In this document: in pieces, positions 12,100 to 24,606 of the stretch
Layout of the letters: each line of letters begins with the position of its first letter
Numbering within the stretch: position 1 is the first letter of the stretch
NCBI RefSeq assembly: GCF_002775205.1
Contig: NC_036459.1
Coordinates: 1,707,088 to 1,771,087 of the forward strand
Origin: Xiphophorus maculatus
Taxonomy: Eukaryota > Chordata > Actinopteri > Cyprinodontiformes > Poeciliidae
DNA: 64,000 bases
Direction of reading: 5' to 3'
The notes under the pieces: model-generated
Seen by the model: the letters and a program-made list of their open reading frames with translations, nothing else
Databases searched by the model: none
What the model was told of the DNA's origin: nothing
Translations under genes and position numbers: made by a program

Positions 12100-14000
12100 T
12101 AGATCACGTGTCAAACTGAAAGCTCAAAGCCAGAATATTTTATCAATCAAATCAAACAGTTTTTATCAAATTCCATCAACCTGTCTCTCAAGTTTGTCAC
12201 AGGAATTCTCATAAAATTCACAGCCCCCCACACTTTCTAGCACTAATGAATAATTGTGAGCTTATTGCAGATTTTCAGCAAAAAAGGTGCCAAACATTCA
12301 GTCTAAGCATCGCTTAGACTGAACCTGCAGGGGGCAGTGTTTTTTCCTTCTACTTCTCCGCTGACTTCATGTCAAGTAACTGTCAGTGATTGATCCAAGT
12401 CCACCTCAATAAAAATAACAAGTCCACCTTGCTGCAGCAGACAGAGAGCGGCAGGACGGACAACCCGGGTTGTTAAAAAAGATACAAGCAAAAATTCACA
12501 TTTTTGTTTTTATGATGCCATTTATATTATTGTGAGGCTTCTTGTTGGTAGAGTCTTTTATATAGTAAAAAATAAGATTAAACTACTTAATCTATCATGG
12601 TGAAAATTTTCCTTTGACTCTAAAGTCATCAAATAAAACACATTCATAGACTCACATTATCAACAATTTGTGAATAGAGCAAATTAACAAGCTATAGTTA
12701 AATATTATGATTTAGTTTGGTTAAGAATAATTATTGCACCGTCAATAAATGACTTCTAATAGATGTTTTATAGTTACCAGAGGAACACAGTAACGCCTTC
12801 ATGAGCTCAGACATTCAAACTGACAAAAAATGAGGATGGATGCTCTCTGCTAAATTATTCCTCTCCTCTTTCATGTTCTTTCAGCAAACAGTGGAGACAG
12901 AGTTGTTCTTGGTTTCACCGCCATTTACCTGCTATTTTACCTGCCATTGAAAATGTTCTTAAAAGATTGTCTGTTAGTCTGCAGCTCATGAGACCAAACC
13001 AGCAGAGGAGATGAAAAGTTAAAACACTCAACATTGTCTTGTACAGAGCCTCTGGTTGGCTAACCTCAAGATCACTGGGCCTTCTAAAAAATGGAGTCTC
13101 TGAAAACATTTCTTAAAAACACAGCCAGTGTTTTCAGCAAAGTTGAGCTGATCCAATACTTTGGATCACTAGGAATGATCCAAAGTATTTCAAATTAGCC
13201 AGTTTCAGCAGATTGGCTATCGAGAGAAAGTGGAACCACTTTACTTTCAGGTTTTGTTTAAGTCATTTAATTAGCTCTACCACCTTAAGAAAATGAAAAA
13301 ACATAGTGTTTTGTGATGGAATTTATCTTTTACGGTTCCAGTAATGCCAAAATTAATAGTAAATAATAAAAGACTTTGTGATATTCTCGTTAATGTAATT
13401 AATTGTGTTACCACTCCCACGCCACTAGATTCAATAATAGACCCAAAAAGATGCGACTAAGGAGCAGATTTAGAAGTTCACAGAAAGCTACAGAATTTGT
13501 TAAAAACTGTGAGCTACGCTGAAGTAAATAAAAGAGAGAAGTTCAAATACATGCTGAGATTGAAAATCCTTCCTAAAGGTGAAGATGTATCACAGATTTC
13601 AAAAGAAAATAAAAAGGGGAGGCCGTGGACAATCTAGGAAATAGCGCCCCCTTTACTTCTGGAGTGCAATGGTCCCATTTAAAAATAAGGTCTGAGACTG
13701 ACAGCTTTCCGTTTGCTGCAGCAAGGTCCTTGTGACAAAAAGCCGCATTTACCGTCATACACAAACACAAATTTAGCTAAATGTCTTGAAAATATTTCTA
13801 ATTTAACTTTTAAAAAAATTAATAAAGAAGTGCTTTTTGATTGCTATTTCTTAATGTTTTATGAGTTTTATATATTCTGGCTCAACCAGCTCTTGAAGAG
13901 AGTGAGGATGTTTGACTCCCGATCTGCACCTCTGCTTCCCCTCCGATCCGCCATCTTTGTTTCTTTAGACAGGTTTTAATACAAAGCATCATAGCCTAGC
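12100..14000. other. AT-rich stretch, unclassified
   Basis: About 1.9 kb within the presumed EPS8 first intron, with few CAGAACC motifs and a composition unlike its surroundings, so it may be an old transposon. I could not assign a family. A perfect 12-bp-arm hairpin lies at 12297-12323 (TTCAGTCTAAGC arm). A short (CCTAG)n run ends it near 13994-14017. Confidence 0.35.
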
Positions 14001-14019
14001 CTAGCCTAGCCTAGCGTAG

Positions 14020-16890
14020 CTTTTCCTTTGTTTCTGTTGTTGATTCTAGACGTTTCTTTCTTTCTCTGGTGATTTTCCTGGAGCGGTTCGGTCGCCTTCG
14101 CTGGGTGAGCGATAAATAAATCAATAAGTCATCAGAAATCATCAGAACCGACCTGGGCCAGAAGGAACCTGGTTCCGGTCCATTCTCTGGACTTCCCCTC
14201 CAGTCATTCATTAAGAGATGACAGATTAGCCGTTAACACGACCTGCGACTCGGTTCTGCTTATTGGCTAATCATTACACAGCTATTCATCAGCCTGGGCT
14301 CAGCAAAACCACAGAACCAGAACCAGCAGTTCTGCAGGTCAGTTTGGACCAGAACCTGAGAGGTTTTACGGTTCTGAATCCATCATCAATCCAGATGATG
14401 GTTCTGACCCGGTGCAACAATCACAACCTGGTGGTTCTGATCCAGTTCTTGTGTTGTTCTGCTGATTTATTGCCCGACTGTGGGTTTAATTCTTAGAACC
14501 TTTTAAGCTCCGATTCAGGCTCTGTTTGGGTCCGGTTCGGGTTCTGGCCGTCCTCCATTCGTCCCAGTCCCATTTCAGATGCAGAGGACGGGAAGCGCTG
14601 GGATCACTGGGTTTACTGGGCCGGCCCGATCGGTCTATTGACGGAGCCGATTGATTAGAACCTCCAGAATCCAGGCCAACTGGGCCACTTTAGCCCAGAA
14701 ACCTACATGCAGCCTGCCCACAGGCCTGGGACCAGAACCACCTGAAGGCCTAGACCAGAACCTCCAGAATCACTGACTCAGCCTCTGAAAGGAACCAGAA
14801 CCTGTTCAGGCCCAATTCTTCCTCACACAGAACCAGTGAGGTTCTGTCCGCTCTCAGACTAATTCTGCTTGGATCTTTGATCAGGACGATGCTCAGATCA
14901 GAGCCCCAGTACCAGAACCAGATGAGTCCAAAACCGGTTCAGAACCGATAGGAGTCTCCTGGACAGGTTCTGATCCGCTCAGGGTTCTGTCTGATGAAAC
15001 AGTTTATTGAAGGTTTCTCCTCTTCCAGAACCGGTTCTGATTCTGATCGAGCGGTTCTGTTTCATTCAGAACCTATTCGGACCAGTCTGGCCTTTCACAA
15101 TAAAAACCCTGTTTTCGCCGGCATCAGAAGGGATTTTATTTTGGAAGGAAGCAGGCTCTGTGACCTCTGACCTCTGCTGCAGAGCGGTTCCATCACATGA
15201 GGCAGACTGCAAGGTCCACACAGAGTGCCTGACCCGGTTCCAGCCCAGAACTTGTATGCAGAACGGGCCTAAAGATAATCCATAGTAATCCTGGAAGAGC
15301 CAGGTCGGCATTCCCGCTCACAGGGGGCGGGGCTAAAGGGGCGGGGCCAGAGGGGCGGGGCTTGCAGACAGGAAGAGAAAATAAAGAGTTTCAATCAGCA
15401 GTCTGCTCTGATTGGTTCGTTTGGATCTCAGAAGCAACATGTTGGGCTTGCGGTTCGGACGGGTACCGACCATCAGCAGAATATGGATTAGAATAGTAAA
15501 TCTCGCAGTAGTTTAACATTTAGTGGATCTGGACCGGACGGTTCTGACCCGGTTCTGAAACGGACCATGAAGCTGTTCTACTGGTTCTGCTTTAATTTAT
15601 TAAACCCCAAAATACTTCCAGTTCTGATCCACCAGGTTCTACTCTGGCTCTGGTTCTGTCAGTTCTAACTGGATCCTGGAGCTGAGTCGACCCAGTGAGT
15701 CAGAACCAGAACCAGGCTGCTGTCAGTCCGCTGGCTGCAGGAAGGAGCAGATTAGCGAGGATCAGCTCGTTAAGCCTCTAATTGGCGGCGGCAGGTGGGG
15801 GCGGGGCTTAAAGGTGAGCCAACAGGTGGCAGATGGCTGAGGAACTGTCAACTGGGTCAGAACCAATCCAACAGAACAGACTGTATCAGTTACATCCAGA
15901 CTCCCAACACTAAATTATTCTCTTATTGTAAATAATAATATTGAAGACTGGGTCGAGGACGGCCATGTTGGTTCTGGGCCGACCCGGCCCGTCCTCACAG
16001 CGATCCGGTCCGGGAGCAGCAGGTAAAGGAGAGCTTCCTCTGCAACTCGACTCCTGATCTCTCGGCACTGCTGCAGCACACCTGGCAGGTACGGTTACAT
16101 CACACCGTTGCCCCGGCAACTGCACAAACAAGGCGTCTCCCGGGAAACGCCTGGTAACAGTTACAGCGGCAGGACAACGAGCCGATTGGTCAGGGAGGTC
16201 ATGTGACTCAACGAGCACCGCCCCCAGGCCGACCAGAACCAGAAACAGGCAGGTCAGAACTCCAGAACCCGAACAGAACATGGAAACGGGTCCTGGTTCT
16301 GATAAGATACTAACTGGACCAATTTCAGTCAGAACATCCAGAACCAAACATCTGGACCAGAACCAGAACTCCTGGTCCTCAGGAACCGCCCACTGTCGCC
16401 CCATGCTTCCTCCAACAGAACCCGACTGCAGAACCCCGTAAAATCAGAACCAGTGGAACTGAACCTGAGAGTGGTTCTGATACGAACCGGACCGCCTTCA
16501 CCTCAGATCAATCAGTTCTACAGTCAACAGAACCAGAACCCCAAGAACTGGGTCCAGAACCACCAAGAACTCCTGTTCAGAACCAGGGTGAGTCCAAACG
16601 GGACCACTCTGGTTCTTGATTGGATCAGCTGCTCCTGATTAGCAGGTCAGCTGACCTGAAATCTGCTCAGGTCACAGAACCAGAACCAGAAGCTTTCAGT
16701 GGTTCCATTTGGTTGGTTCCTGTCCATTCAGGTTCTGTCTTTAAATCTTATGATCCGGTACCAGCTGGAGGTTCTGCTGGTGTTCTGACGTCCCTCCGTG
16801 TCCGACCAGAACGTCCAGAACCTCCCGGTCCACTTGTGTGTTTGTTTTTGGGAGGAGCTGAAGCGGCTCTCGGAAAATTAAAGCGAGCTT
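14020..16890. other. Presumed EPS8 first intron, motif-rich, no gene seen
   Basis: Dense in CAGAACC/GGTTCTG and GGGGCGGGGC strings. I see no exon with a recognisable product. Reading frames around 15910-16404 and 16453-17078 have no family resemblance and follow the heptamer repeats. Confidence 0.4.
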
Positions 16891-16892
16891 AC

Positions 16893-17090
16893 CTGCAGCT
16901 CTGGACTCATCCACCGGTCCGGACCGGGTCAGAACCGCATGGCTCAGTTCACCGGTTCGGGTCGGTTCCGGTTCCGACAGCGGCGGCTCAGTGGAAACTG
17001 TTGGGCTCCGGTCCGGTTCGGCTTACAGCAGCTTTCTGCGGAGCAGCGAGGGTCAAACTGTCCCTGAGCGCTGACTGACAGGCAGCGCGG
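16893..17090 (-). other. eps8: Probable non-coding first exon and promoter of EPS8
   Basis: On the minus strand a GC-rich, CpG-containing block ends in a strong donor (GAGCTGCAG followed by GTAAGC, exon end 16893), about 6.7 kb upstream of the EPS8 start exon, which itself begins at an acceptor and so needs an upstream exon. The block contains a very short upstream reading frame (ATG CGG TTC TGA). The transcription start, near 17080-17090, is a guess. No transcript evidence is available. Confidence 0.45.
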
Positions 17091-17099
17091 CGCCCTGGC

Positions 17100-19440
17100 C
17101 ACGCCCCTCTGGATTTCCAAAATAAAACCGCAGCTTTACCAAATAAAACTGCAGCTTTTAAATAAATATTAAAAATATGAATATTTTAAACTTTATAGCT
17201 TTCTGCAGTCATAATGTTTTCCTTTAACAAGAAGGAAAAATTTTAAATTTGAAAATATTTAAAAATATAAAAATAATCTAAACTTCAGTAACATGATGCC
17301 AGTAAATAATCATTTATTGTCCAGAAGAAAAATTTAACATTTTCTACGGCTTAAAATAAAAATATGGAAAGTGTTCAGCTTTAATCTGATTCTCTGCTCA
17401 TAATTTGTTGAAACAATTTTATAAAATTCATTTATTTTACTATAAAATAGTTTTAAAAATCGTATCTTCCAACTAACTTGGTTTAAAACTCTCCAGAACC
17501 AGAACCCCAGTTTGAACAGGAGGTTCTGTCCAGTTCTATTTTCCCATAAATAGAACTGAATCTCTAAAAATCATAATTATGGTGCTCCAATGTGAACGTT
17601 TTCTCATAGCTAAGTTTCAAATATTCCGTCTCAAAGTAAAACCTGGGAATAATTTTCGGTTAAAAGCTCAAACGTTACTATAATCTCAGACTAAATCAGA
17701 TGAAAAATAATTAAAAACCTGCAGCATCTTCACCATCTGAGACAGAAATCCTCTACCGCCCTCTGCCGGACAACTAAAGCCCTGCAGCAGAAACAAATGC
17801 GCTCCTGCGGTCGCAAATCATTGTTGATCAGTTCCATCTGATCGGTTATTGATCGGTTTTTATTAGATGAACAAGAGTTCAGATCATGCAGGAATCATTT
17901 TACGGCTGATCTTAAACAAAGATCATTATCAAGCCTGCTGCTTGGTTTATTAGACCAAAATTATTTCAATAGATAAACCCGCTGAAGCTGAAGTTGGTTC
18001 CGATTCGGGAAATGGCAAAGGGCGATTCCACCTAATTATTCACTACCTTCCCCATCTTTAATCAACCCCAGTTAAAAAACTACGACACCTAGACTGGATT
18101 ATTCTGCTCTAATAGCAGAATATTTAAAACCACGTTTGGGATTTGTGAAACCTTTAATTGATTTGTGAAACTTCACTTCACTTAACAGAGCGCTGCAGAT
18201 CTTTCATTCCAGCAGCCATCACCATCTACAATAACTTTTTGAAGAATTAATGAGTTACACCAACATTTAATTTCCCTTTGGGATTAATAAAGTAGTTTTG
18301 AATTAGAATTGAATTTGAAAAAACAACTACATGGAACAAGTGTGAATATTAATCTGAACTTTATTGAAGTTTCCCAAATCCCAAACACGGTTTTAAATAT
18401 TCTACTATTACAGCAAAAATAATCCAGTCCAGGTTTGAAGTATCTAGGTATTGTAGTTTTTTAACTAGAGTTGATTAAAGATGCGGAAGGTGGTGAATAA
18501 TTAGGTGGAATCGCCCTTTAGCCGTTTCCCGAATCGGAACCAACTTCAGCTTCGTGACCACGGAACCATTATGACTGAAGAATTCACCATGCTCTGGGAC
18601 TGCTTCTTCTTCTTCTGGGGATGAAGACCTGCAGCGTCTGGAGAACCGGGTGGACTGGTCAGACTGGTCAGAAAACAGCTCCCGGTCCTAGAAAATGTTC
18701 CTCCGGAAGGCCGCAGTCTTGGCGTGACAGTTAGCGGCCAGCGGTGCTATGCTAGCTGCTAGCTATGCTCGTCATGCAGGAGTTAACTCATCCTGCCGTA
18801 TTCAGGGCTTTTGCACACGTAGCTGAGTCTTTACAAACACCAATATCTCTTCCGCTTTGATGAAAATATTATCATACACACGGGATCGATTTCTGAACGT
18901 TTTCATCCGACTGAACCCGATCGCAGTTTTAAACTCCTCACGCCCAAAGCGGCCAGTGTAGCTAAAACCTGCCAGCCAATCAGATCGCTTTGAGACAAGC
19001 CGCACTTCCTGTTATGAATTAAACATGGCGCCAGGTTTTTTTTTTTACGTTTGGTTTTTATAAAGGTTTATTTGTAAATGAAACTGCCTTTAAGCAGCGC
19101 ATTAAAACTCAAGACAATGTTGATTAGGAATTGTGTGGAAATATTTTTTTTGTTTAGACTATAAAGCACAGAACCAGAATCTTCCCATAAACAAACACAA
19201 ATACTGAGTTTTTTCACATCTCCACTTTGGTTGGATTTATATAAATCATTTTTAGTGACATTCAACTCAGTTTTCAACTGGATTTAAGGAAAAAATCTAA
19301 GAAAAATGTCTGTTTTCCCAGATATGCAGCTGTGTGTGGACTAACCTGGAATAAGAGTCTTTAGATCAAGTCTGCTAGAGGCAGCGGTTCTAAAGCCTGA
19401 GCGGAACCAGAACCACACACCGGGCCAGGAAGTTTTCATA
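17100..19440. other. EPS8-DUSP16 spacer
   Basis: Spacer between the probable EPS8 first exon and the probable DUSP16 transcript end. Besides the foldback element at 17984-18553 I see AT-rich sequence and no gene. Confidence 0.4.
17984..18553. mobile_element. Foldback/MITE element with about 170-bp inverted arms
   Basis: The left arm starts GAAGCTGAAGTTGGTTCC at 17984. Its diverged reverse complement runs from 18553 back to about 18373. Shared strings include GGGCGATTCCACCTAATTA and GTTAAAAAACTAC. The central part contains a TTTGGGATTAATAAAGTA retrotransposon-type tail near 18280, suggesting a nested insertion. No coding capacity. No clear target-site duplication was found. Confidence 0.8.
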
Positions 19441-19445
19441 AAGTT

Positions 19446-19451
19446 TTTATT
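19446..19451 (-). terminator. dusp16: Candidate DUSP16 polyadenylation signal
   Basis: AATAAA on the minus strand, about 780 bp past the DUSP16 stop codon, with no closer canonical signal noticed. If used, it gives a 3' UTR of about 0.8 kb. Confidence 0.4.
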
Positions 19452-20231
19452 GGTCTAAATGTCCCACCCGGCTTCCCGTACCCACAGAAACACACATACA
19501 CCAGTCCTGTCCTGGAGACTCACCTGAGGCCATGTGACTTCAGGTGAGCCTGTTTATTTCACCATTCAAACATAGTGCAACATTACCTGTGAGCGGAGGG
19601 AGGTCACATGACCCGCTGACCCTCAGACACCTGAGGGTTCACCTGGAGATGGACCCAGTCTGACCAACCAGAACCTCCAAGAACTTCTGAGCCTCTTATA
19701 GATTACAACACCTGTTCATACCTGCAGGTCAACACTATCCTGATGATCAACCAATCAGAACCAACCAACCAGAACCAATCAACCAATCAGAGACTTTCTA
19801 ACGTCTCACTGTGTCTCCAGAACCAAGCTCAGGTCCAAATGTTGGAGCGTCTCAGCCTGAGATCACAGAATCATGATCCGGGTCGGAACACAGAACCGCC
19901 CAGGTGAAGTTCAAACTTTCATTGATCATCTACTCAGACCCAGTTCTGGTTCGGATCCAGAAGCAAATCCAACCCGGCTCTGCACCAGAACCAGCTGCTA
20001 CCTACTAATCACAGGACTTCTATCAGAATCAGTGGCTTTGGTTCTGTTTGGATCAGTCCAGATCAGAACCTCTGGATCAGAACCGCTCTGTGATTCTGAT
20101 TCGGTTCTGGTGATTCTCCATGAGCCTGGTGAGTCCAGGCTCTGCCGGGTTCGGTTGGGTTTTGCCGGCTCCCAGATGCCTGTCCTAAAGTGGGCGTAGC
20201 CCTGTCTGTGATGTCACGGCGCCACTGCAGC

Positions 20232-23200
20232 TCAGGACACCTGGATGACCTCCATGCTGCCAGAGAAGCCTGGCCGGGTCGGAACCGGCCTCATGTCCTC
20301 TCTGGACCCGTCCAGCTGGCAGCTGCGCCTCTTCAGCTGCTTCTCAAAGCTGCTCTCCTCGTGCCAGCTGCGTCGCGAGTCGCCGCGGTCGCCGGCCCTT
20401 TGCCGGCGCCGGACCGCCTCCAGGCCGGCGCCGCAGCCCAGCGGGCCGAATCCAGCGCCGCTCAGGACGGACCCAGACGAGTAGAACCGCGTAGTTTCAG
20501 AGGACAGGTACCAGCCGGCCGTCAGCGAGGAGGCGGAGACCGCCACGGATCCCAGCAGGATGTCAGAGTGCCAGCCCTTCAGAGCCGAACCAAAACCGGA
20601 CCCGGAACCGGGTCGGGCCAGCTGCTGCTGGCTGCAGGACAGGCCCAGCAGGAAGCTGGTGTTGCTCTCCTCCATGCTGCCGGAGCGCTGCAGGTGCTGT
20701 GGGCCGACCGGGGCTTTGGGGGCGGGGCTAGAGCCCGGCTGGTCTATGGGGGCGGGATCGGAACCTGGCGAGGCCACCCGGTCCGGCCCGCTGGCCCGGT
20801 CCGGCCCGGCCCCCTCCTCCTGGTCCGGGCTCGGCTCCGGGGTCGACTGCTCCGACACTTCCTCCACCGGGGAGAACTGGCACGCCTTGCTGCTCGGCGC
20901 CGCCTTGTAGAAGTCATCGCCCGGGCCGCCATGCGGCCCGAAGGCGCGGTGGGCGGGGCTCGTACCGGGCCCGGTGTGCGGCCCGAAGGCACGGTGGGCG
21001 GGGCTCGCGCCCGGCTCTCCGAATGCCTTGATGTCCAGGGAGAAGGAGCGCTTGAGGCGGGCGCTGTCCTCAGACCCGTCCACCAGCTGGGCGCCGCCCA
21101 GAGCCTCGGCCAGCTGCTCGGCCGGGTCGCAGGGCGGGGGTTGGGGCTCCGACAGAGGCTCCGCCCCCTGCTGGTTGGCCAGAAGCCCGGCGCCTGGCGG
21201 GTCGGGTCGGCTCTCGGAACCGTCCGGACTCTTGATGTTCTTCTCGAAGTCCAGCAGCTGACCCAGGAAGTTGAAGTTCGGCGAGATGGTCGGCCGCTTC
21301 TCTTTCACGAACCTGACGGAGAGAGAGAGGGGTCAGAGGGCGGTGGCCATGATAACATTGTGCTGGTGGCGGTTCTGGTTCTGACCGGTACGCCTCGTCC
21401 AGAGACATGTCCATCCGCTTCATGATGTAGGCGATGGCGATGGTGGCAGAGCGGGAGATTCCTGCCAGGCAATGGACCAGAACCCGGCCGTCTGACGCCT
21501 TGGCCTTCTCTGAAACACACAGAGTGGGCTGAGCAGAACCAGAACCAGAACCAGAGAGCCCACAGAGGGTGGACACACACCTATGAAGTCCAGGGACCGG
21601 TCCAGCCAGGGCAGAATCTTCTCGCAGAAGGAGTCGTTGACGGGGACCCGCAGGAAGTGGGATTCTGGGACGAAGTCCGGTTTGGGGCAGGTGTTGCTGG
21701 CGTTCAGTACGAAGGTGATGTCGTTCTGCTGCATCAGCTCCTGCAACAGAACCGGGTCAGTACCGGGTCAGAACCAAGGCATCCGGCTGCTGAACAGCTC
21801 CTCACCTTGTTCAGGACATCCCTCTGGCAGCCCAGGTACAAGTGCGGCAGGATCCGGGTCGGGCCCAGGTTGGAGACGGCTGGGCCGGGCTGGGACGGGC
21901 AGGACGGAACCAGAACCGACTTCCCCTCGCACAGGCCCGGAAACAGCTGGGAGAACTCACAGAACCCACCTGACACCAGAACCAGAAGATGAGAAAGTCT
22001 GAAGCTAGCTTATGGCTAATTGATGCTTCATGACATCATCCGCCATAAAGGAATCAGAATTGGACTTTTGATTCGTGACATTTTTCAGTTTCTCAGCTGC
22101 AGAACTTTCACTAGAACATTATCATGTAGCTAAAGGCAACCAGCTCTGGTTCTGCCCAGCCTGCAGCTGCTGGCGGTGAGCAGCGCTGCGCTCCGCGCTG
22201 ATTGACTGCGTTTGTAACACCTAAGCCAGTGGTCGCGGACCGGTGCCGGTCCGTGGCCCGGGGGTTGGGTATTTATCCCGGTAGGTGATTCCCACAGTCC
22301 AAGCTCTGCATGAAATGGTGACCGGATGTTAACGAGGCAATGAAGCTTCAAGCTGCTTCTCCACTGGAGACCAAGAACCCTGAGCTTCAGCAACACTTCC
22401 GGTCTCATCGGGTCTCTTCGTCTCTCCCAGATGGACCGTCTGGTTGCAGAGAAACAAGCTCAGGGCTCCATTAGTCGTTATCCTGAGTTAAAGTTTTCAC
22501 AAAAGTAAAATGTTTGTTTTTGTGAGCGCATCTGTATTTTACTTTGAAGGGATGTGTAAATGTTACCATAGCAACCAGAGTCAGAGAGCGTTAGGGCAGT
22601 GGTGGAGACGAGATGAGAGGAGTAGAGCTTGTGAGTTTTAGGTCTGGTTCATACGGCACGATTTAAGGATTGTCGGCCGATTTTCCAAACCTCTGTGACC
22701 ACAGAGCCGATAAAAGTCCAACAGGTTCGGTCGGTTCGTGTGTCCAGGAGCAACACACCACAGAACCGATTCCACAAGAAAATCCAGTAAAAACCCCAAA
22801 ATACGGTGCGTGAATTTAGAGTAACAAACTTGTCAGACGTTGTAGAAGCAGTAGTGAGTTTGTGGACTCATTTTAAGAGAGCTAGTGTCAGAGTCAAGCC
22901 CTGACTGAATGAAGCCTTAATGTTATAACTATATTATGTCAGGTTAATGATGGATAGCTGAAAAGTTACCGGGTTTATCAACTGTGGTACCAGTTTCGCT
23001 CCAGTTCCTCTCATTATCATTTCTGTTGATATTCCTTTTACAAAATGCTGAATAAACATTCATGCTGTTTCCACATATCATCTCCGATGTTCACCGGACT
23101 CTCAGTTGCGCCACGTCACCGCGCTTTCTGATTGGCTACCTGTCACATTCAACAGGCTGCGTTCTCGTTCCCAGTCAGAAAAAAACCCACAGGCTGCAGT

Positions 23201-24606
23201 AATCGGGCCGAGACAATCCAACATGTTGATTGTGCTCGATTTTAGATCAGAACGTCCCGACGTTCTACGTCCACACTGCAGGATGATCAGTTAGGATTAT
23301 CTTAGAACTTGGAACATTAGAAGATTGTCATAAGGGGAAAATCGGGGCAAAAAAGTGAAAATTGTGCCATGTGATCTAGGCTTTAGCAGACACAGCTACA
23401 TGTGGAAGCCTGTCTGACAATTCAAACCCTGTCGCCCCCCAGCTGCAGTGAAATCGATAAAACGGTTGGGGACCACTGACCTAAAATACAGTCATGATTT
23501 TATTGCTTATTATTTATTTTACATGAAGTTGTTTTTCCATGTCTGACCAGCTGGTGGAGCTGTTCTGGTGCAGTTATTATATAAATCACTTTCATTTATG
23601 TCTGTATTTAAAACGCTTTAAATCCATTCAGCTGTTCTGTATCGGTATCAGATATCGGTATCAGATATTGGTATCGGATCGGTGCGTCTCTAAGCAAAAC
23701 CTGGATCATCGGTCCAGTCAGAGCAGAGAAACTGTGGTACCGACCTGGTTCTGCTCAAGAGCAGCAGAACCTCCTTCAGTCCGATTCTGTGTAACAGCTG
23801 GAGGCAGTTTGGGGGCGGAGTCAGACGACGATGACGTCATCGTACATAAGCAACTCAGAGGAGGAGGAAGACTCATCATCTTCCTCACCATGCTGGTCTG
23901 GGACCGGTGAGCTGAACCGGTCCTGCTGAAGGTCCGGTTCAGCTCACTGGTTCTGTTACTGGCTCTGCTTGGCCCAATCAGCATCCAGCAGACAGGTCAT
24001 CCGGAGGTTATCTAGAGGTCATCTGGAGGTCGTGAGCAGCAGGACGAACTGACCTGACAGCAGGTGGACTGAGGGGAAGCTCCTCTCCAGCTTCACCAGC
24101 AGAACGCTGAGGAACGAGTCGGCGCCGAGTGCGGCCGGGTCCGAAGAGTTCTGGTCGTAGACGACCACTTCCTGGTCGCCCTGCAGCGCCACCTGGACAG
24201 AAACAACAGCTTCCGGGTCACTTCCTGTCAGGGGTTAACTCTGAAGATACGACTGATCGATTAGCTGGGTCACTTTAAACCCCCCCAACCTGGCTGCCCC
24301 CCCTCCTCAGCTGGCTGCCCCCCCTCCTCACCTGGCTGCCCCCCTCCCCCTCCTCACCTGGCTGCCCCCCCTCCTCACCTGGCTGCGGGCGCAGTGCTGC
24401 AGCAGCTCGGTGATCTGCACCTTGTCCTGCTGCAGCCTCCTCTTCATCAGCTTGGAGCCGTTGACGTTCAGCGCCTCCAGGATGTGAGACGTGTTGTAAT
24501 CCACAAAGGGCCGGCTGTCGATCAGAACCACCCGGTCCAGCCCGCCCTCCAGCAGAACCACCAGGGCCTCCGGCCCAATGGGCCGCACCGCGCTGGGCCT
24601 GGGCAT
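20232..24606 (-). CDS. dusp16: DUSP16 (MKP-7), dual-specificity phosphatase acting on JNK/p38
   Basis: DUSP16 removes phosphate from the TxY threonine and tyrosine of JNK and p38 MAP kinases. Coding exons: 24606-24379, 24192-24054, 21969-21806, 21740-21581, 21509-21386, 21312-20232. The frame holds for 631 residues (human about 665). The N-terminal rhodanese/MAPK-binding domain includes VLIDSRPFVDYNTSHILEAL and KLMKRRLQQDK, the basic docking segment. The phosphatase domain has GPTRILPHLYLGCQRDVLN and the signature HCLAGISRSATIAIAY with catalytic Cys and Arg present. The long last exon encodes KRPTISPNFNFLGQLLDFEK, a disordered tail with LKRSFSLDIKAFGE, and the conserved end SWHEESSFEKQLKRRSC and FSGSMEVIQVS. 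A 15-residue tandem duplication (SPAHRAFGPH repeated) sits in the tail. The start ATG at 24606 gives MPRPSAVRPIGPEALVVLLE, aligned with the family start. Confidence 0.95.
20932..21018. repeat. 45-bp in-frame duplication in the DUSP16 tail
   Basis: Two 45-bp units, each beginning TGCGGCCCGAAGGC, start at 20932 and 20977. They encode the repeated SPAHRAFGPH block in the disordered C-terminal region. Confidence 0.85.
22227..23478. mobile_element. hAT-type DNA transposon, non-autonomous or decayed
   Basis: A 1.25-kb element in the DUSP16 intron. It starts CAGTGGTCGCGGACC and ends GGTTGGGGACCACTG, the hAT-style terminal inverted repeat CAGTGGTC. It is flanked by likely 8-bp target duplications (ACCTAAGC at 22219-22226, ACCTAAAA at 23479-23486). 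A short stretch near 22330-22460 resembles a decayed hAT transposase end, but no intact reading frame remains. Confidence 0.8.
24285..24387. repeat. 21-bp minisatellite made from the DUSP16 exon-end/splice-donor junction
   Basis: On the minus strand the unit is GCAGCCAG then GTGAGGAGGGGGG: eight exon bases plus the donor and 13 intron bases. Junction copies end at 24379 (the real donor), 24358, 24332, 24311 and 24290. The copy at 24311 has CT in place of GT; the one at 24290 reads GTTGGG. Confidence 0.9.

Noticed and set aside
12297-12323. Hairpin as a bacterial-type terminator
   Set aside because: A 12-bp-arm hairpin is present but this is vertebrate DNA with no transcript end evidence here.
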